From Methanosuratincola petrocarbonis (lineage in GTDB: Archaea > Thermoproteota > Methanomethylicia > Methanomethylicales > Methanomethylicaceae), in the NCBI GenBank assembly GCA_030522375.1, contig CP130488.1, positions 1,178,001-1,242,000 of the forward strand: 64,000 bases of DNA. Direction: 5' to 3'. Positions within the stretch are counted from its first letter, which is position 1; each line of letters starts with the position of its first letter. A program made the position numbers and the translations under genes. The notes below the pieces were generated by a model that was given only the letters and a program-made list of their open reading frames with translations, did no database searches and was not told the DNA's origin. Below, piece after piece: positions 43,558 through 52,774 of the stretch.

Positions 43558-44925
43558 CTATGGAACGGCGTCCAATGCACGATCTGCTCGCACTAGACCT
43601 GATCCGGTCGCATCCGCTCCCCAAGTTCTGAGGTAGAATCCGGGGTCATATGCGCCACTAGCATTGTACAGATCATACACCCGAGCAGAGCCAGGCAGTA
43701 TTGTTAATGCAGTGGATTTCAGTTTTGCTTCAACCTCAGTTTGGGTCAATGTCGAATTCTTCTGAAGCATGAGCGCGACGATGCCTGTCACATGAGGAGT
43801 CGCCATGCTGGTGCCGCCGACGGAGTAGAAGTTGCCCGGGTTGATGCTTCTGAACAGCGCCGGATAGCCGTTGCTCCACCAGGGCAGGTGGCTGTACCCA
43901 TAAGTATACCCCGGATACGGGCCCCTCACCCAGCTACCCGGAGCAACAACATCCAACTGTTGATTCGAAGAATTTCTGCTACTCCAGTCAGGAATGTATA
44001 CTTGTGAGGCCAAAATATTATCTTCCTCAGTATTATCTTCCTCAGGCACGTCAATTGATCCATAAGCACTCCCCTGGAGCCACCAGAGTCGGTATAGTGG
44101 CGGAGGAGCAGTTTCGTTCGGCCAATACCATTCATATTTCCAACCGCATGCACCAACAGAGATCACCTCTGGATATGCACCGGGGTAGCTCATGCCATTC
44201 TCCCCCTCGTTGCCTGCAGCCGCGACCACAATCACCCCGTTATTGATTGCGCGGTCTATCGCATACTTTATGATTGGCGAAGGCTCCGGGCTGCCGAGGC
44301 TCATTGTGATTATCATCGGGCGGAAACCAGCGATAGCCAAATTGGTCGCATAGTCGATACCAGCCGCGACCGCCCTGTCAGTCCCGAATACCACGTCTTC
44401 GTAGTCCTCTCCGCCGCTGTGGGCATACGGGATGTGGTAGTCAGAAAGCACCTTCACCGGGATTATTGTCACTTCGGGCGCGATGCCCTTGATGAAGATA
44501 GGGGGCAGCGGGAAACGGGCGGCAGCGTCAAAAGGCGAATAGTAATTGTATCCCAGGATAGTGCTCACCACATGGGTGCCGTGGGTGCTCCCTGTCGAAC
44601 CGATGTATGTGGTCTCGATTATCTCCCCTGTCTCCACCAACTCCCCGGTTTTCTGGTCCCAGGTCAGGATCTCCTTGAACCCCTTCCCTAGGCTCGTCGC
44701 GATCCTTTCCTTGGGGAAGTAGTCCTTCCAGTTGGGGGCGAGACCTGTATCAAGCACTGCCACATAGACGCCCTTCCCAGTGTATTGCGGATCCACTTTT
44801 TCCAGGTTCACCATGTCGTAGTCCCAGGTCGCATAGGCTTGGAGCTGCATCTTCGGCGCCGCAATCACGGGAGAGACAATCACCAGAAGAGCAAGAGTGA
44901 TTACCAAAAACAGTTTTGATCGCAA
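43558..44925 (-). CDS. Secreted subtilisin-like serine protease
   Basis: 455 residues. A signal peptide (~1-22, ending VIAAP) and the S8 catalytic triad: Asp in VAVLDTGLAP, His in STHGTHVVST, Ser in VGGTSMATPHVTG. The oxyanion Asn is in VVAAAGNEGENGMSYPGA. The short N-terminal region suggests little or no propeptide. A tyrosine- and proline-rich insert lies between Asn and Ser. Probably acts at the cell surface for peptide use or envelope turnover. Own promoter and T-rich terminator. Confidence 0.94.
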   Translation of the reverse strand: MRSKLFLVITLALLVIVSPVIAAPKMQLQAYATWDYDMVNLEKVDPQYTGKGVYVAVLDTGLAPNWKDYFPKERIATSLGKGFKEILTWDQKTGELVETGEIIETTYIGSTGSTHGTHVVSTILGYNYYSPFDAAARFPLPPIFIKGIAPEVTIIPVKVLSDYHIPYAHSGGEDYEDVVFGTDRAVAAGIDYATNLAIAGFRPMIITMSLGSPEPSPIIKYAIDRAINNGVIVVAAAGNEGENGMSYPGAYPEVISVGACGWKYEWYWPNETAPPPLYRLWWLQGSAYGSIDVPEEDNTEEDNILASQVYIPDWSSRNSSNQQLDVVAPGSWVRGPYPGYTYGYSHLPWWSNGYPALFRSINPGNFYSVGGTSMATPHVTGIVALMLQKNSTLTQTEVEAKLKSTALTILPGSARVYDLYNASGAYDPGFYLRTWGADATGSGLVRADRALDAVP

Positions 44926-45158
44926 ATACAGCCACCTGTTGTTACTTAGACGTATGATGTTTTAAATGTAATTGTTAAACAATTTGGTGCCGAGGGCAGC
45001 AGCTATCAACAAAAGGTTTTTTGGCGGAAGATTCGCATCAGGATTGCCTTTAGCTTCTTGGTGCATTAAATTTCCTTTATCGGATGTAAACTCAAAATAT
45101 AAATATGGTTTACCGAACTCGTCCAACTCTAGTGAGTCAATTTCAAGGGTGACCCGAC

Positions 45159-45677
45159 TTGGTAAGCAGAACCTCGCGTGCAAAGCAGCTCTCCTTGGCA
45201 GCCGTATTCGCGGCGCTGACTGCGGTAGGCGCACTGATCTCCATACCCTTCTACCCCGTCCCGATCAGCCTGCAGACGCTCTTCCTTTATCTCTGCGTGC
45301 TGATCCTGAAGGAGAAGGCGCCGCTTAGTCAAGGAATATACTTGGCTATGGGGGCGGTCGGCCTCCCGGTATTTGCGAGGGGGATGGCCGGGTATGCTGT
45401 GCTGGTCGGCCCTACGGGCGGGTTCCTCTTCGGCTTCCTGCTGGCTTCGCTGGTTTCCGGATCGATGCTGCGTTTTGCTGGGGGGAGGAGGTTCGCCGAT
45501 GTTGCCGCAATTGGCATATGCATGGCTATGGTCTTCTTGCTGGGGTGGATTTGGCTTGCTGGCTGGATGGGATGGGATTTCTCAGCTGCGCTATGGGCTG
45601 GCGTTGTGCCCTTCCTCCCCGGCGACTTCCTCAAGGCGGCGGTGGCAGTGGCTGTAGCCAAAAAAATTAAGCTATGA
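45159..45677 (+). CDS. bioY: Biotin transporter BioY (ECF S component)
   Basis: 172 residues, six membrane segments. FYPVPISLQTLFLYLCVLIL and GAVGLPVFARGMAGYAVLVGPTGGFLFGF are BioY signatures. It captures biotin; ATPase and T components are not nearby. TTG start with AAGGGTGA at good spacing; a TATA-like AAATATAAATATG lies ~60 nt upstream. Confidence 0.93.
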   Translation: MVSRTSRAKQLSLAAVFAALTAVGALISIPFYPVPISLQTLFLYLCVLILKEKAPLSQGIYLAMGAVGLPVFARGMAGYAVLVGPTGGFLFGFLLASLVSGSMLRFAGGRRFADVAAIGICMAMVFLLGWIWLAGWMGWDFSAALWAGVVPFLPGDFLKAAVAVAVAKKIKL

Positions 45678-45714
45678 AGGGGACCCCAAGGGACAGCCCA
45701 CTTCTCGGTTCGGC

Positions 45715-46242
45715 TCAATAGCTGCCGTGGTTTAGCTTCTTCCTCAACCAAATCTTCGAGAGCTCGTCGAAGTTGGGGAAGACATGCTTCAGCACAGGGA
45801 GGTATGATTTTATCTCATCCTCGGTCATGTACTGGAACTGGTACTCGCCCACGTAAGGCGAGGGGGCACCCTCCCTCTTGATGAACTCGATGTGCATGAA
45901 GTGGTCCCCAGCCCTTATGGTGATGGGCCTCCGGTCGTTGCTCAGGTTAACTATCTCGAGGGCAAGCCTCCCCACGAATCCGCTGTGGACCTTCGCGGCG
46001 TTTAGGAAGGAGAGCCCCATCCTACCGTACCTGCTCTTCGCGGTTAGGTACGCGACGCAGTCAGGCGGGGTGAACACGATCTCCTTCGATATCACATTCT
46101 GGTGCTCCAGGTACTGGAGGGTCGTGTCCTCTCCGACCGTGAGTATGTACCCGTCGCCGTCAAGCTGGGACTCGACGAACGGATCGAGGATCCGGTACTT
46201 CTTGTTCATCTCTACGAGGCGATCTCTGCCTAGTACGCACAT
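45715..46242 (-). CDS. dcd: dCTP deaminase / dUTPase-family enzyme
   Basis: 175 residues from ATG 46242 (AGAGGTAAG upstream). TAKSRYGRMGLSFLNAAKVHSGFVGRLALEIVNLS carries the nucleotide-binding and catalytic Glu region of dCTP deaminase (residues ~90-125). The C-terminal half is longer than usual. It either deaminates dCTP or hydrolyses dUTP; sequence alone does not settle which. Confidence 0.88.
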   Translation of the reverse strand: MCVLGRDRLVEMNKKYRILDPFVESQLDGDGYILTVGEDTTLQYLEHQNVISKEIVFTPPDCVAYLTAKSRYGRMGLSFLNAAKVHSGFVGRLALEIVNLSNDRRPITIRAGDHFMHIEFIKREGAPSPYVGEYQFQYMTEDEIKSYLPVLKHVFPNFDELSKIWLRKKLNHGSY

Positions 46243-46419
46243 AAGAATCACTCTTACCTCTTGGGTGCGGGGTGTTTTTAACTCTAACGGCACAAGGGAT
46301 TGGCCGTTCATGTCCTCAACTTATTGATCGAGGGGGTCTTTGAAGGATATCCTTTTTTGTCTCCTATGGGATAGAGGATTCGTCTCGCGCTATTTGCGCC
46401 TGAGGGAGCGTGATTAATT

Positions 46420-47304
46420 TTGTTCAATGAGGAGGACGTGGAGAAGCTGCTGCTTGCCGGGAGGATAGCAAGGGCGGTGAGGCAGTCTGTCCCGCGGATC
46501 GTCGTCCAAGGGGCTAGCGTGTTAGGGATATGCGAATGGGTCGAGTCAGAGATAGCCAGGATGGGCGGGAGGCCTGCTTTCCCGTGCAATGTAAGCATAA
46601 ACGAGGTGGGGGCCCACTACACGTCCCCTCCCTCAGACGCGACGGTTGTCCCGGAGGGGGCGCTGGTCAAGGTCGACCTCGGCGTCCACATAGACGGGTT
46701 CATAGCAGACACCGCGGTGACTGTCTCGGTCGGATCAGAGTTCGAGGACATGATTAAGGCTGTCGAGCTCGCGCTGGAGAGGGGGGTCCAGGCGGTTAGG
46801 GTCGGCGGGAAAGTAGGGGAGGTTGGGCCTCTTGTCGAGAAGACGATTAGGTCGATGGGCTACAAGCCGATAAGGAACCTAACCGGGCATCAGATCGAGC
46901 AGTACACGATCCACAGCGGCCTGAGCATACCGAACGTTTCCGGCGCCGAGACGCCAGGCAAGTTCCAGCCCTGGTCGGTTTATGCGATAGAGCCGTTCGC
47001 CACGCTCCCAAGGGCAATAGGCGAGGTGATTGAGAAAGGACCTGGGAACATCCTCCATCTCATGAAGCTCAAGCGCCCAAAGTCTGAGCCCCATAAGGGC
47101 ACTTACGACGAGATATACAGGAGGTTCAGGACGCTGCCCTTCGCGAGGAGGTGGGTCGCGGGCAGCGCCGAAGCGGTGAGGGGGCTGCTTGCTGAGAAGG
47201 TCCTCTACGAGTACCCGGTGCTGGTCGAGGCTTCAGGGATGCCGATAGCCCAGGCCGAGCACACGGTGATCACAACGGACAAGGAATCGATCGTGACCAC
47301 CTAG
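46420..47304 (+). CDS. map: Methionine aminopeptidase, type II
   Basis: 294 residues. Removes initiator Met. Metal ligands in KVDLGVHIDGFIADTAVTV (two Asp), NLTGHQIEQYTIHSG (His), AIEPFATLP (Glu) and QAEHTVI (Glu). The helical insert of type II enzymes is present. TTG start. Confidence 0.95.
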   Translation: MFNEEDVEKLLLAGRIARAVRQSVPRIVVQGASVLGICEWVESEIARMGGRPAFPCNVSINEVGAHYTSPPSDATVVPEGALVKVDLGVHIDGFIADTAVTVSVGSEFEDMIKAVELALERGVQAVRVGGKVGEVGPLVEKTIRSMGYKPIRNLTGHQIEQYTIHSGLSIPNVSGAETPGKFQPWSVYAIEPFATLPRAIGEVIEKGPGNILHLMKLKRPKSEPHKGTYDEIYRRFRTLPFARRWVAGSAEAVRGLLAEKVLYEYPVLVEASGMPIAQAEHTVITTDKESIVTT

Positions 47305-47342
47305 CTTGGAGGCGAGAAAGGGGAGTGGAAAAAACGGGGAAT

Positions 47343-47978
47343 TTACTGGGTGTCGGTCAGTGGGAGATCCGTACCCGCGCCTGGAAGCTTGTCCTTGAGC
47401 CTGCTCTCCGCTACGGCGGCAGCCTCCCTCAATATCTTATCAGCGTCCTCGCTGACAGGCCCAGTGATCAGCGACTCGCCGGTTATGTTCGAGAAAGACA
47501 CCAGCGTGTCGTTCATTATCCCGGAGAGCTCGTTCAAGGCGGTCTCTGAGGATGGAAGGAATTCGCCTAGCGTGCCCTTGACGCTCTTCACGACCTGCCC
47601 GACAGGGACTAGTGCTGCCACCATGTCGCCGAAGTCCTTGGCCATCTCGATGCGCGTGTATGCCCTCTCTAGGGCGTACTTCCCGTACTGGGTCTTCTGC
47701 TCGATCTTCCTCAGCTCCGCGAGCTCGTTCGCTATCAGCTGGGCCCGCTGGGTGTCGTGATCCCCGTATGCTTTGACCATCTTCTCGTAGAGGTCCTTGT
47801 CCTTGGCGCTCAGCCTCTGCGAGACCCTGTCGAGGTGCTGGATCTGCTCCTGGAGCTTCCTCTTTGCCAGGTTGAGGCGTTCGCTCATCGGGGGCTGCGG
47901 CACTATCTGATCCCTTACCCTATCAGCTGCAGACTCCTTCTCCTGTCTCTGCCACTTATCAGAAATGCTATCTGGCAT
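47343..47978 (-). CDS. ESCRT-III (CdvB/Snf7) family protein
   Basis: 211 residues from ATG 47978. Long amphipathic helices (LAKRKLQEQIQHLDRVSQRLSAKDKDLYEKMVKAY, residues ~35-70) and an acidic C-terminal part are the Snf7 pattern. It polymerises on membranes in cell division or vesicle release. No cdvA or vps4 is adjacent, so it may be a paralogue encoded away from the main cdv cluster. It is convergent with map. Confidence 0.88.
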   Translation of the reverse strand: MPDSISDKWQRQEKESAADRVRDQIVPQPPMSERLNLAKRKLQEQIQHLDRVSQRLSAKDKDLYEKMVKAYGDHDTQRAQLIANELAELRKIEQKTQYGKYALERAYTRIEMAKDFGDMVAALVPVGQVVKSVKGTLGEFLPSSETALNELSGIMNDTLVSFSNITGESLITGPVSEDADKILREAAAVAESRLKDKLPGAGTDLPLTDTQ

Positions 47979-48035
47979 CGCAGATTCACTGTTTATAGCT
48001 AACTTCAGAGGGATATTAAAGCTGCTGGTGGTAGA

Positions 48036-48698
48036 TTGGATCCGGTTGGTATCCTGCGTGCAATGAAGGCTGCGCTTGGGGGCAATGGGGAGACGACCCT
48101 GGCGGCTGTGGAGGAGAGGCTCAGGGACCCGTTCGCGGTCCTGATAGCCACTGTCCTCTCCCACAGGACTAGGGACGAGAGGACGTCTGAGGCGGCGATG
48201 AGGCTTTTCGAACGGTTCAGGACGCCGCAGGAACTCGCCGCCGCTGACGAGAGCGAGGTTGCGGGCCTAATACGCGGGGTCGGCTTCTACAGGACCAAGG
48301 CCCGGGCCATCATCAGGATCGCTAGGGAGATAACTGAAAAGCACGGCGGGCAAGTCCCGAGGGATCTCGAAGGGTTACTCGAGCTCCCATCGGTCGGCAG
48401 GAAGACTGCAAACTGCGTCCTGGTCTACGGCTTCGGGTTGGAGGCGATACCGGTCGATACCCACGTCCACAGGATTGCGAACAGGCTTGGTCTGGTAGCG
48501 ACGAGAACCCCCGAAGAAACAGAGGTCAAGCTGATGGAAACATTTCCCAAGGGCACTTGGACTGAGGTCAATGACACCTTCGTGATGTTCGGGAAGAGGA
48601 TCTGCAAGCCGATCGGTCCGAGGTGCTGGAGCTGCCCGCTGACAGGACTCTGCAAATATTACAAGGCAGGATTAGGCAGGAGGAGTGTTATAAGTTAA
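48036..48698 (+). CDS. nth: Endonuclease III
   Basis: 220 residues. A DNA glycosylase/AP lyase for oxidised pyrimidines. HhH motif LPSVGRKTANCVLVYGFG with the catalytic Lys, PVDTHVHRIANRL with the catalytic Asp, and the C-terminal [4Fe-4S] cysteines in CKPIGPRCWSCPLTGLC. TTG start with a TATA-like GATATTAAAG ~20 nt upstream, probably leaderless. Confidence 0.95.
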   Translation: MDPVGILRAMKAALGGNGETTLAAVEERLRDPFAVLIATVLSHRTRDERTSEAAMRLFERFRTPQELAAADESEVAGLIRGVGFYRTKARAIIRIAREITEKHGGQVPRDLEGLLELPSVGRKTANCVLVYGFGLEAIPVDTHVHRIANRLGLVATRTPEETEVKLMETFPKGTWTEVNDTFVMFGKRICKPIGPRCWSCPLTGLCKYYKAGLGRRSVIS

Positions 48699-48797
48699 AA
48701 GGAAAAAAGGAAAGTGGGGGGCAGGGAAGCGTAGAGAAGGAATTAAACAATCATGATACCAAAAAGTGATGGAAAAGATAAGAGGAGTGAGCGATTA

Positions 48798-48980
48798 TCA
48801 CTCTTTTACCTCTATCGCCTGGGTTGGGCACTGCGCAACGCAAGCCATGCAGAGGATGCAGTCCTGCTCCCTGACGGGCACAGCCTTGTTGTTATTGAGC
48901 TCGAAGACGCTTACGGGGCAGATAGAGATGCAGATCGCATCGCCGTTGCACTTTTCCGGATCGACTTTTACGGACACCAT
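48798..48980 (-). CDS. Small ferredoxin with an Asp in one cluster motif
   Basis: 60 residues. Two cluster motifs: CNGDAICISICP, in which the second Cys is Asp, as in Pyrococcus ferredoxin, and CILCMACVAQCP with all four cysteines. It should carry two clusters, one [4Fe-4S] and one convertible to [3Fe-4S]. ATG 48980 with GAGGT nine bases upstream. Electron carrier; partner unknown. Confidence 0.92.
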   Translation of the reverse strand: MVSVKVDPEKCNGDAICISICPVSVFELNNNKAVPVREQDCILCMACVAQCPTQAIEVKE

Positions 48981-49034
48981 TTCAATTAACCTCACGTGAT
49001 TTGAGGCATAACAAGGATTGGCAAATAAGTTTTG

Positions 49035-49421
49035 CTATGCCTGATCAACCGATTCATGCTTCTCGACGATCTCCTCGAGCTTTCTTATCTCGTCCTCGCC
49101 CAGCTCCATGTTGTGTAGCCTGATTAGGGCAGACCTCTTCCTGAGCTCCAATCTCCCCCTAGGTAGGCACCAGTAAACATTCTTGCCTTCCTGTTCGGAT
49201 TGCCCCACCTCACCCCGCCTGATAAGCTCCTGGAGATCCACTCTTAGACCTTCGATGCCTCCCCTGTACCCCGTTGTCCTAAGCTTCAGGAGGAGCTCCT
49301 CCATCGTCAGCCCCTGCGAGGGGGCGTCAGGGAGGCTCTTTATTATGTGGTTGAACCTGTGTCCAGTCCTTCCGGAAAAGCTCTGCGGATCAGAGAAAGG
49401 AGGGGGCATCGAGGAGAGCAC
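49035..49421 (-). CDS. Winged-helix-like protein, unknown
   Basis: 128 residues. Residues ~35-90 (GLTMEELLLKLRTTGYRGGIEGLRVDLQELIRRGEVGQSEQ) look like a winged helix, followed by a charged helix. ATG at 49409 is another possible start. Likely DNA-binding; no family recalled. It is 9 nt downstream of the FMN-binding protein gene, on the same strand. Confidence 0.65.
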   Translation of the reverse strand: MLSSMPPPFSDPQSFSGRTGHRFNHIIKSLPDAPSQGLTMEELLLKLRTTGYRGGIEGLRVDLQELIRRGEVGQSEQEGKNVYWCLPRGRLELRKRSALIRLHNMELGEDEIRKLEEIVEKHESVDQA

Positions 49422-49430
49422 TCTTACAAC

Positions 49431-49862
49431 TTATAATATCCTTCTGCCGGCCGTCGGGCCTGCCTTTACGTCGTAGATCTCGTCCACCTTCAAGAGGGCG
49501 ATTGCCTTCACAGGGAAGTCCGCTCTTATCGCCTTGGTCTCTGCCTTGATCTTCTCGTAAAGGTCGCCGCTGGTCTGGATCTCGACCCTTCCCTTCAGCT
49601 GGTAGCCCTCGTTGGTGACTATCTTGCCTTCCTTCTCCTCCGAGACCCAGAATGTCACAGCCGCATATGGATTCTCCTCGAGATTCTTCCTCGTCTTGAG
49701 GAAGTAGTTGTCCACAAGGCAGAGCGTCTCGTCGTCGACGAACCTGCCGACGCCTATGGGGACCGCGTTCGGCATGCCGCCTTTCGAGGCTGTCCCGACT
49801 ACTGCCCGCCTGTACTTCAGTGCCTTTGCAAAGGCATCGCGTATGTTCTCGGGCACTTTCAT
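49431..49862 (-). CDS. Pyridoxamine 5'-phosphate oxidase-like FMN-binding protein
   Basis: 143 residues from ATG 49862. A split-barrel flavin protein: VVGTASKGGMPNAVPIGV, DDETLCLVDNYFLKTRKNLEENPYAAVTFW and YQLKGRVEIQTSG. Such archaeal proteins bind FMN or F420; the substrate is unknown. A TATA-like TTAAAATATATT lies upstream. Confidence 0.88.
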   Translation of the reverse strand: MKVPENIRDAFAKALKYRRAVVGTASKGGMPNAVPIGVGRFVDDETLCLVDNYFLKTRKNLEENPYAAVTFWVSEEKEGKIVTNEGYQLKGRVEIQTSGDLYEKIKAETKAIRADFPVKAIALLKVDEIYDVKAGPTAGRRIL

Positions 49863-50015
49863 AAAATGAATGCACCAGATCATCTTATCATTGAGAATAT
49901 ATTTTAATGTTCCCAATCGCGACCGGATTTTCACCAAAAACCCCAAGTGCGCGATTGGGACTATTGGCGCAGGGTGCCAGCAGAGCAGCCATTCATTGGT
50001 TCTTGCAGAGACCGT

Positions 50016-52664
50016 TCATTTAGCCGATCTGGTCATACCAAAGTAGTATCGCCTATAGAACCACCGCTTGACGGACTCGGTGATAAGGAAGTAGGCACCC
50101 AGCACTAGAGCCAAAAAGACGTAGAAGCCTGCCGGGGGAATGGTGAACGAGAAGAGGGGGGCAATGGGAGAAAAGGGAACGAGCAGCCCCGCTGCGACTA
50201 TGGCGAGGCTCCCAGCTGCAAGCGTCCTGCTCGGGCGGCTCCTGAAGAACGGGACTGCACGCGTCCTGATCGCGAATACTATCAGGGTCTGGGTGCAGAG
50301 GGAGACGGTAAACCAAGCAGTCTGGAACAGCGGCTCATCTGCGCTGAAGACGTACAGCATAGTAAAGAAGGTTATAAAGTCAAATAGGGAGCTGATCGGC
50401 CCAAAAACGACCATGAACCTCTTTATGAACGAAATGTCCCAGCGCTTCGGCTTTTCGTGGTAGTCCCTGTCGACGTGATCGGTCGTTATCGTGAACTGCG
50501 AAAAGTCGTAGAGGAGGTTGTTGAGCAGTATCTGGGTTGGGCGCATAGGAAGAAACGGCAGGAATAGCGAGGCGCCTGCGACACTAAACATGTTGCCGAA
50601 GTTGGAGCTGACGTTCATCATTATGTACTTCATTGTGTTCCCGAAGGTCTTCCTTCCCTCTATGACGCCCTCCTCGAGCACGGTGAGGCTCTTCCTGAGG
50701 AGGATTATGTCTGCAGCCTCCTTCGCTACGTCGACCGCATTGTCGACCGAGATCCCGACGTCCGCAGTCCGCATGGACGGGGCGTCGTTTATGCCGTCGC
50801 CGAGGAAGCCCACGACATGTCCGTTTTGTCTAAGCGCGGCTATGATCCTGTCCTTCTGGACAGGCGTGAGTCTGGCGAAGACGTTCGCCTCCTCGACTAC
50901 CCTGGAGAGGGCGTCGTCGTGCATCTGGGCGATCTCGCTCCCCAGGACCAGCCCTTTTATCTCAAAGTCCAGATCGTCGCATACCTTCTTGGTCACGAGT
51001 TCGTTGTCTCCGGTCAGGATCTTCAGCTCTATCCCCGCGCTCTTGAGGAGCCTCAGCGACTCGCGTGCACCCTCTTTAGGAGGATCCAAGAATGCAACGA
51101 GCCCCAAGAAGACCATGTGAACCTCGTCGCCAATTGAATAGGACGGCTTGCGCTCCTTCAGCTTCCTGTACGCAATCGCGAGCACCCTGAAGCCTTCTGA
51201 GCTCAGCCGCCTGTACTGAGTCTCAACCCTCGCTGCCAGTTCCGGGGTCATGTCAACGGTACGGTCTTCGTACTCGCAGTATGAGCAGACTTCAAGGATT
51301 GACTCGGGAGCCCCTTTGGTCACCAGCAGGCGCTGATCTTCATAGTCCACGACCACCGAAACCCTGCGCCTCACGAAGTCAAAGGGGACCTCGTCCACTT
51401 TGCTATAGTGACATATGTCCAGGTTCCTGTATGCAAGGATTGCCTCGTCGAGGGGGCTCTTGAGCCCAGTCTGGAAGTAGCTATTCAGGTACGAGAAGAG
51501 CAAGACTCTCTCGTCCTCTCTGTCCTCGAGGTCGACGTGGAGGACCAGCTTGATCTTATTCTCCGTGAGCGTACCAGTCTTGTCGGTGCATAGCACATCC
51601 ATCGTCCCGAAGTTCTGGATAGACGACAGGCGCTTTACAATGACCCCCTTCTTCGACATCGCCAGAGCGCCGTTCGAGAGGTTGATCGACAATATCATCG
51701 GGAGCAGCTCAGGCGTGAGCCCCACGGCTAACGCGACTGAAAAGAGCAGTGACTCGAGTATGTCGCGTTTGAAGAGTGCGTTGATAAAGAATACAAAGAT
51801 CACGAGCACGAACGTGACCTGCATTATCATGTAACCGAAGCCCTTCAGGCCCCTCTCGAAGTCAGTCTCGGGCGCCCTTCCAACGAGCTTCCTTGCTATC
51901 TTCCCGAACTCGGTGTTGGCGCCGGTCCTCACTACGACAGCCTTGCCGGTTCCGCTCACCACTGAGGTCCCCATGAACAGCAGGTTCCGCCACTCCTCCA
52001 TCGGGACGCCGCTCGGAGCCACCTCCCCGGGCATCTTCTCGACTGGGATCGACTCGCCTGTCAGTGAAGACTGGTTGACGAATAGATCCTTGGCTGCGAT
52101 TACCCTCGCGTCCGCGGGCACGATGTCACCAGCCGAAAGGTAGATCACATCGCCAGGGACTATCTCTGCAAGATCCACTTCCTGCCGCTTCGAGTCCCTC
52201 ATCACGGTAGCAGTCGTAGTCACCTTCTCTCTCAGCAGCTGGGCCGCACTCTCAGCCTTGGCTTCCTGGTAGTAGTCCAGTATGACGCTGATTAAGACTA
52301 TCGAGAGCACTATGCCCGTGTTAATTAGCTCGCCGAGGATGCCTGAGAGAACCGCAGCGAAGATCAGGATCACCAATAGCGGGCTCTTGAAATGGGACAG
52401 GAAATCCACAACCGCAGACCGCTTCTTTCTTCTGGCGATCTCGTTCCTTCCGCAAACCTGCAGCCTGGAATCAGCCTCTTCAGAAGTGAGCCCAGAAGGG
52501 CTTGACCTCAGTCTTGAGAATACCTCTTCGAGAGAAATAGAAGCAAGTTCCTCAGTCTTTATGGAGGGCGGAATGCACGCCAATTCTTCCGGATTCGCTT
52601 GCGTCTCCATCGGATTCTGCGCCCCCCAAGACCGCTCCTCTCCTTTGTTATCCGCTTGAATCAC
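50016..52664 (-). CDS. mgtA: Mg2+-importing P-type ATPase (P3B, MgtA-like)
   Basis: 882 residues. ATPase core: SLTGESIPVEK, phosphorylation site CTDKTGTLTENK, GDGINDAPSMRTADVGI. The C-terminal part NLLYDFSQFTITTDHVDRDYHEKPKRW and GPISSLFDFITFF is typical of MgtA/MgtB magnesium uptake pumps rather than Ca2+ or H+ pumps. Ten membrane helices expected. GTG 52664 may lie before the transcription start, since a TTTAAATG box is at 52670-52677; ATG 52610 is the alternative. No riboswitch recognised. Confidence 0.92.
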   Translation of the reverse strand: MIQADNKGEERSWGAQNPMETQANPEELACIPPSIKTEELASISLEEVFSRLRSSPSGLTSEEADSRLQVCGRNEIARRKKRSAVVDFLSHFKSPLLVILIFAAVLSGILGELINTGIVLSIVLISVILDYYQEAKAESAAQLLREKVTTTATVMRDSKRQEVDLAEIVPGDVIYLSAGDIVPADARVIAAKDLFVNQSSLTGESIPVEKMPGEVAPSGVPMEEWRNLLFMGTSVVSGTGKAVVVRTGANTEFGKIARKLVGRAPETDFERGLKGFGYMIMQVTFVLVIFVFFINALFKRDILESLLFSVALAVGLTPELLPMILSINLSNGALAMSKKGVIVKRLSSIQNFGTMDVLCTDKTGTLTENKIKLVLHVDLEDREDERVLLFSYLNSYFQTGLKSPLDEAILAYRNLDICHYSKVDEVPFDFVRRRVSVVVDYEDQRLLVTKGAPESILEVCSYCEYEDRTVDMTPELAARVETQYRRLSSEGFRVLAIAYRKLKERKPSYSIGDEVHMVFLGLVAFLDPPKEGARESLRLLKSAGIELKILTGDNELVTKKVCDDLDFEIKGLVLGSEIAQMHDDALSRVVEEANVFARLTPVQKDRIIAALRQNGHVVGFLGDGINDAPSMRTADVGISVDNAVDVAKEAADIILLRKSLTVLEEGVIEGRKTFGNTMKYIMMNVSSNFGNMFSVAGASLFLPFLPMRPTQILLNNLLYDFSQFTITTDHVDRDYHEKPKRWDISFIKRFMVVFGPISSLFDFITFFTMLYVFSADEPLFQTAWFTVSLCTQTLIVFAIRTRAVPFFRSRPSRTLAAGSLAIVAAGLLVPFSPIAPLFSFTIPPAGFYVFLALVLGAYFLITESVKRWFYRRYYFGMTRSAK

Positions 52665-52774
52665 CTTGCGTTTAAATGTTTATCGGCGGAAGAGCTACAA
52701 AGCATTGCGGCAATGCCATGATTTTTTGGTATAAGAAAATAGGAAGAGAAAGGGGGAGGTGCGATGGGATCGGA

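Noticed and set aside
44962..45234. Minus-strand open frame between the protease and bioY
   Set aside because: Its last ~60 residues read well, but it has no good start and overlaps the bioY start and promoter; kept out for lack of support.
52610..52740. Magnesium riboswitch before mgtA
   Set aside because: The leader is short, with a TATA-like box close to the start; no room for a riboswitch fold.
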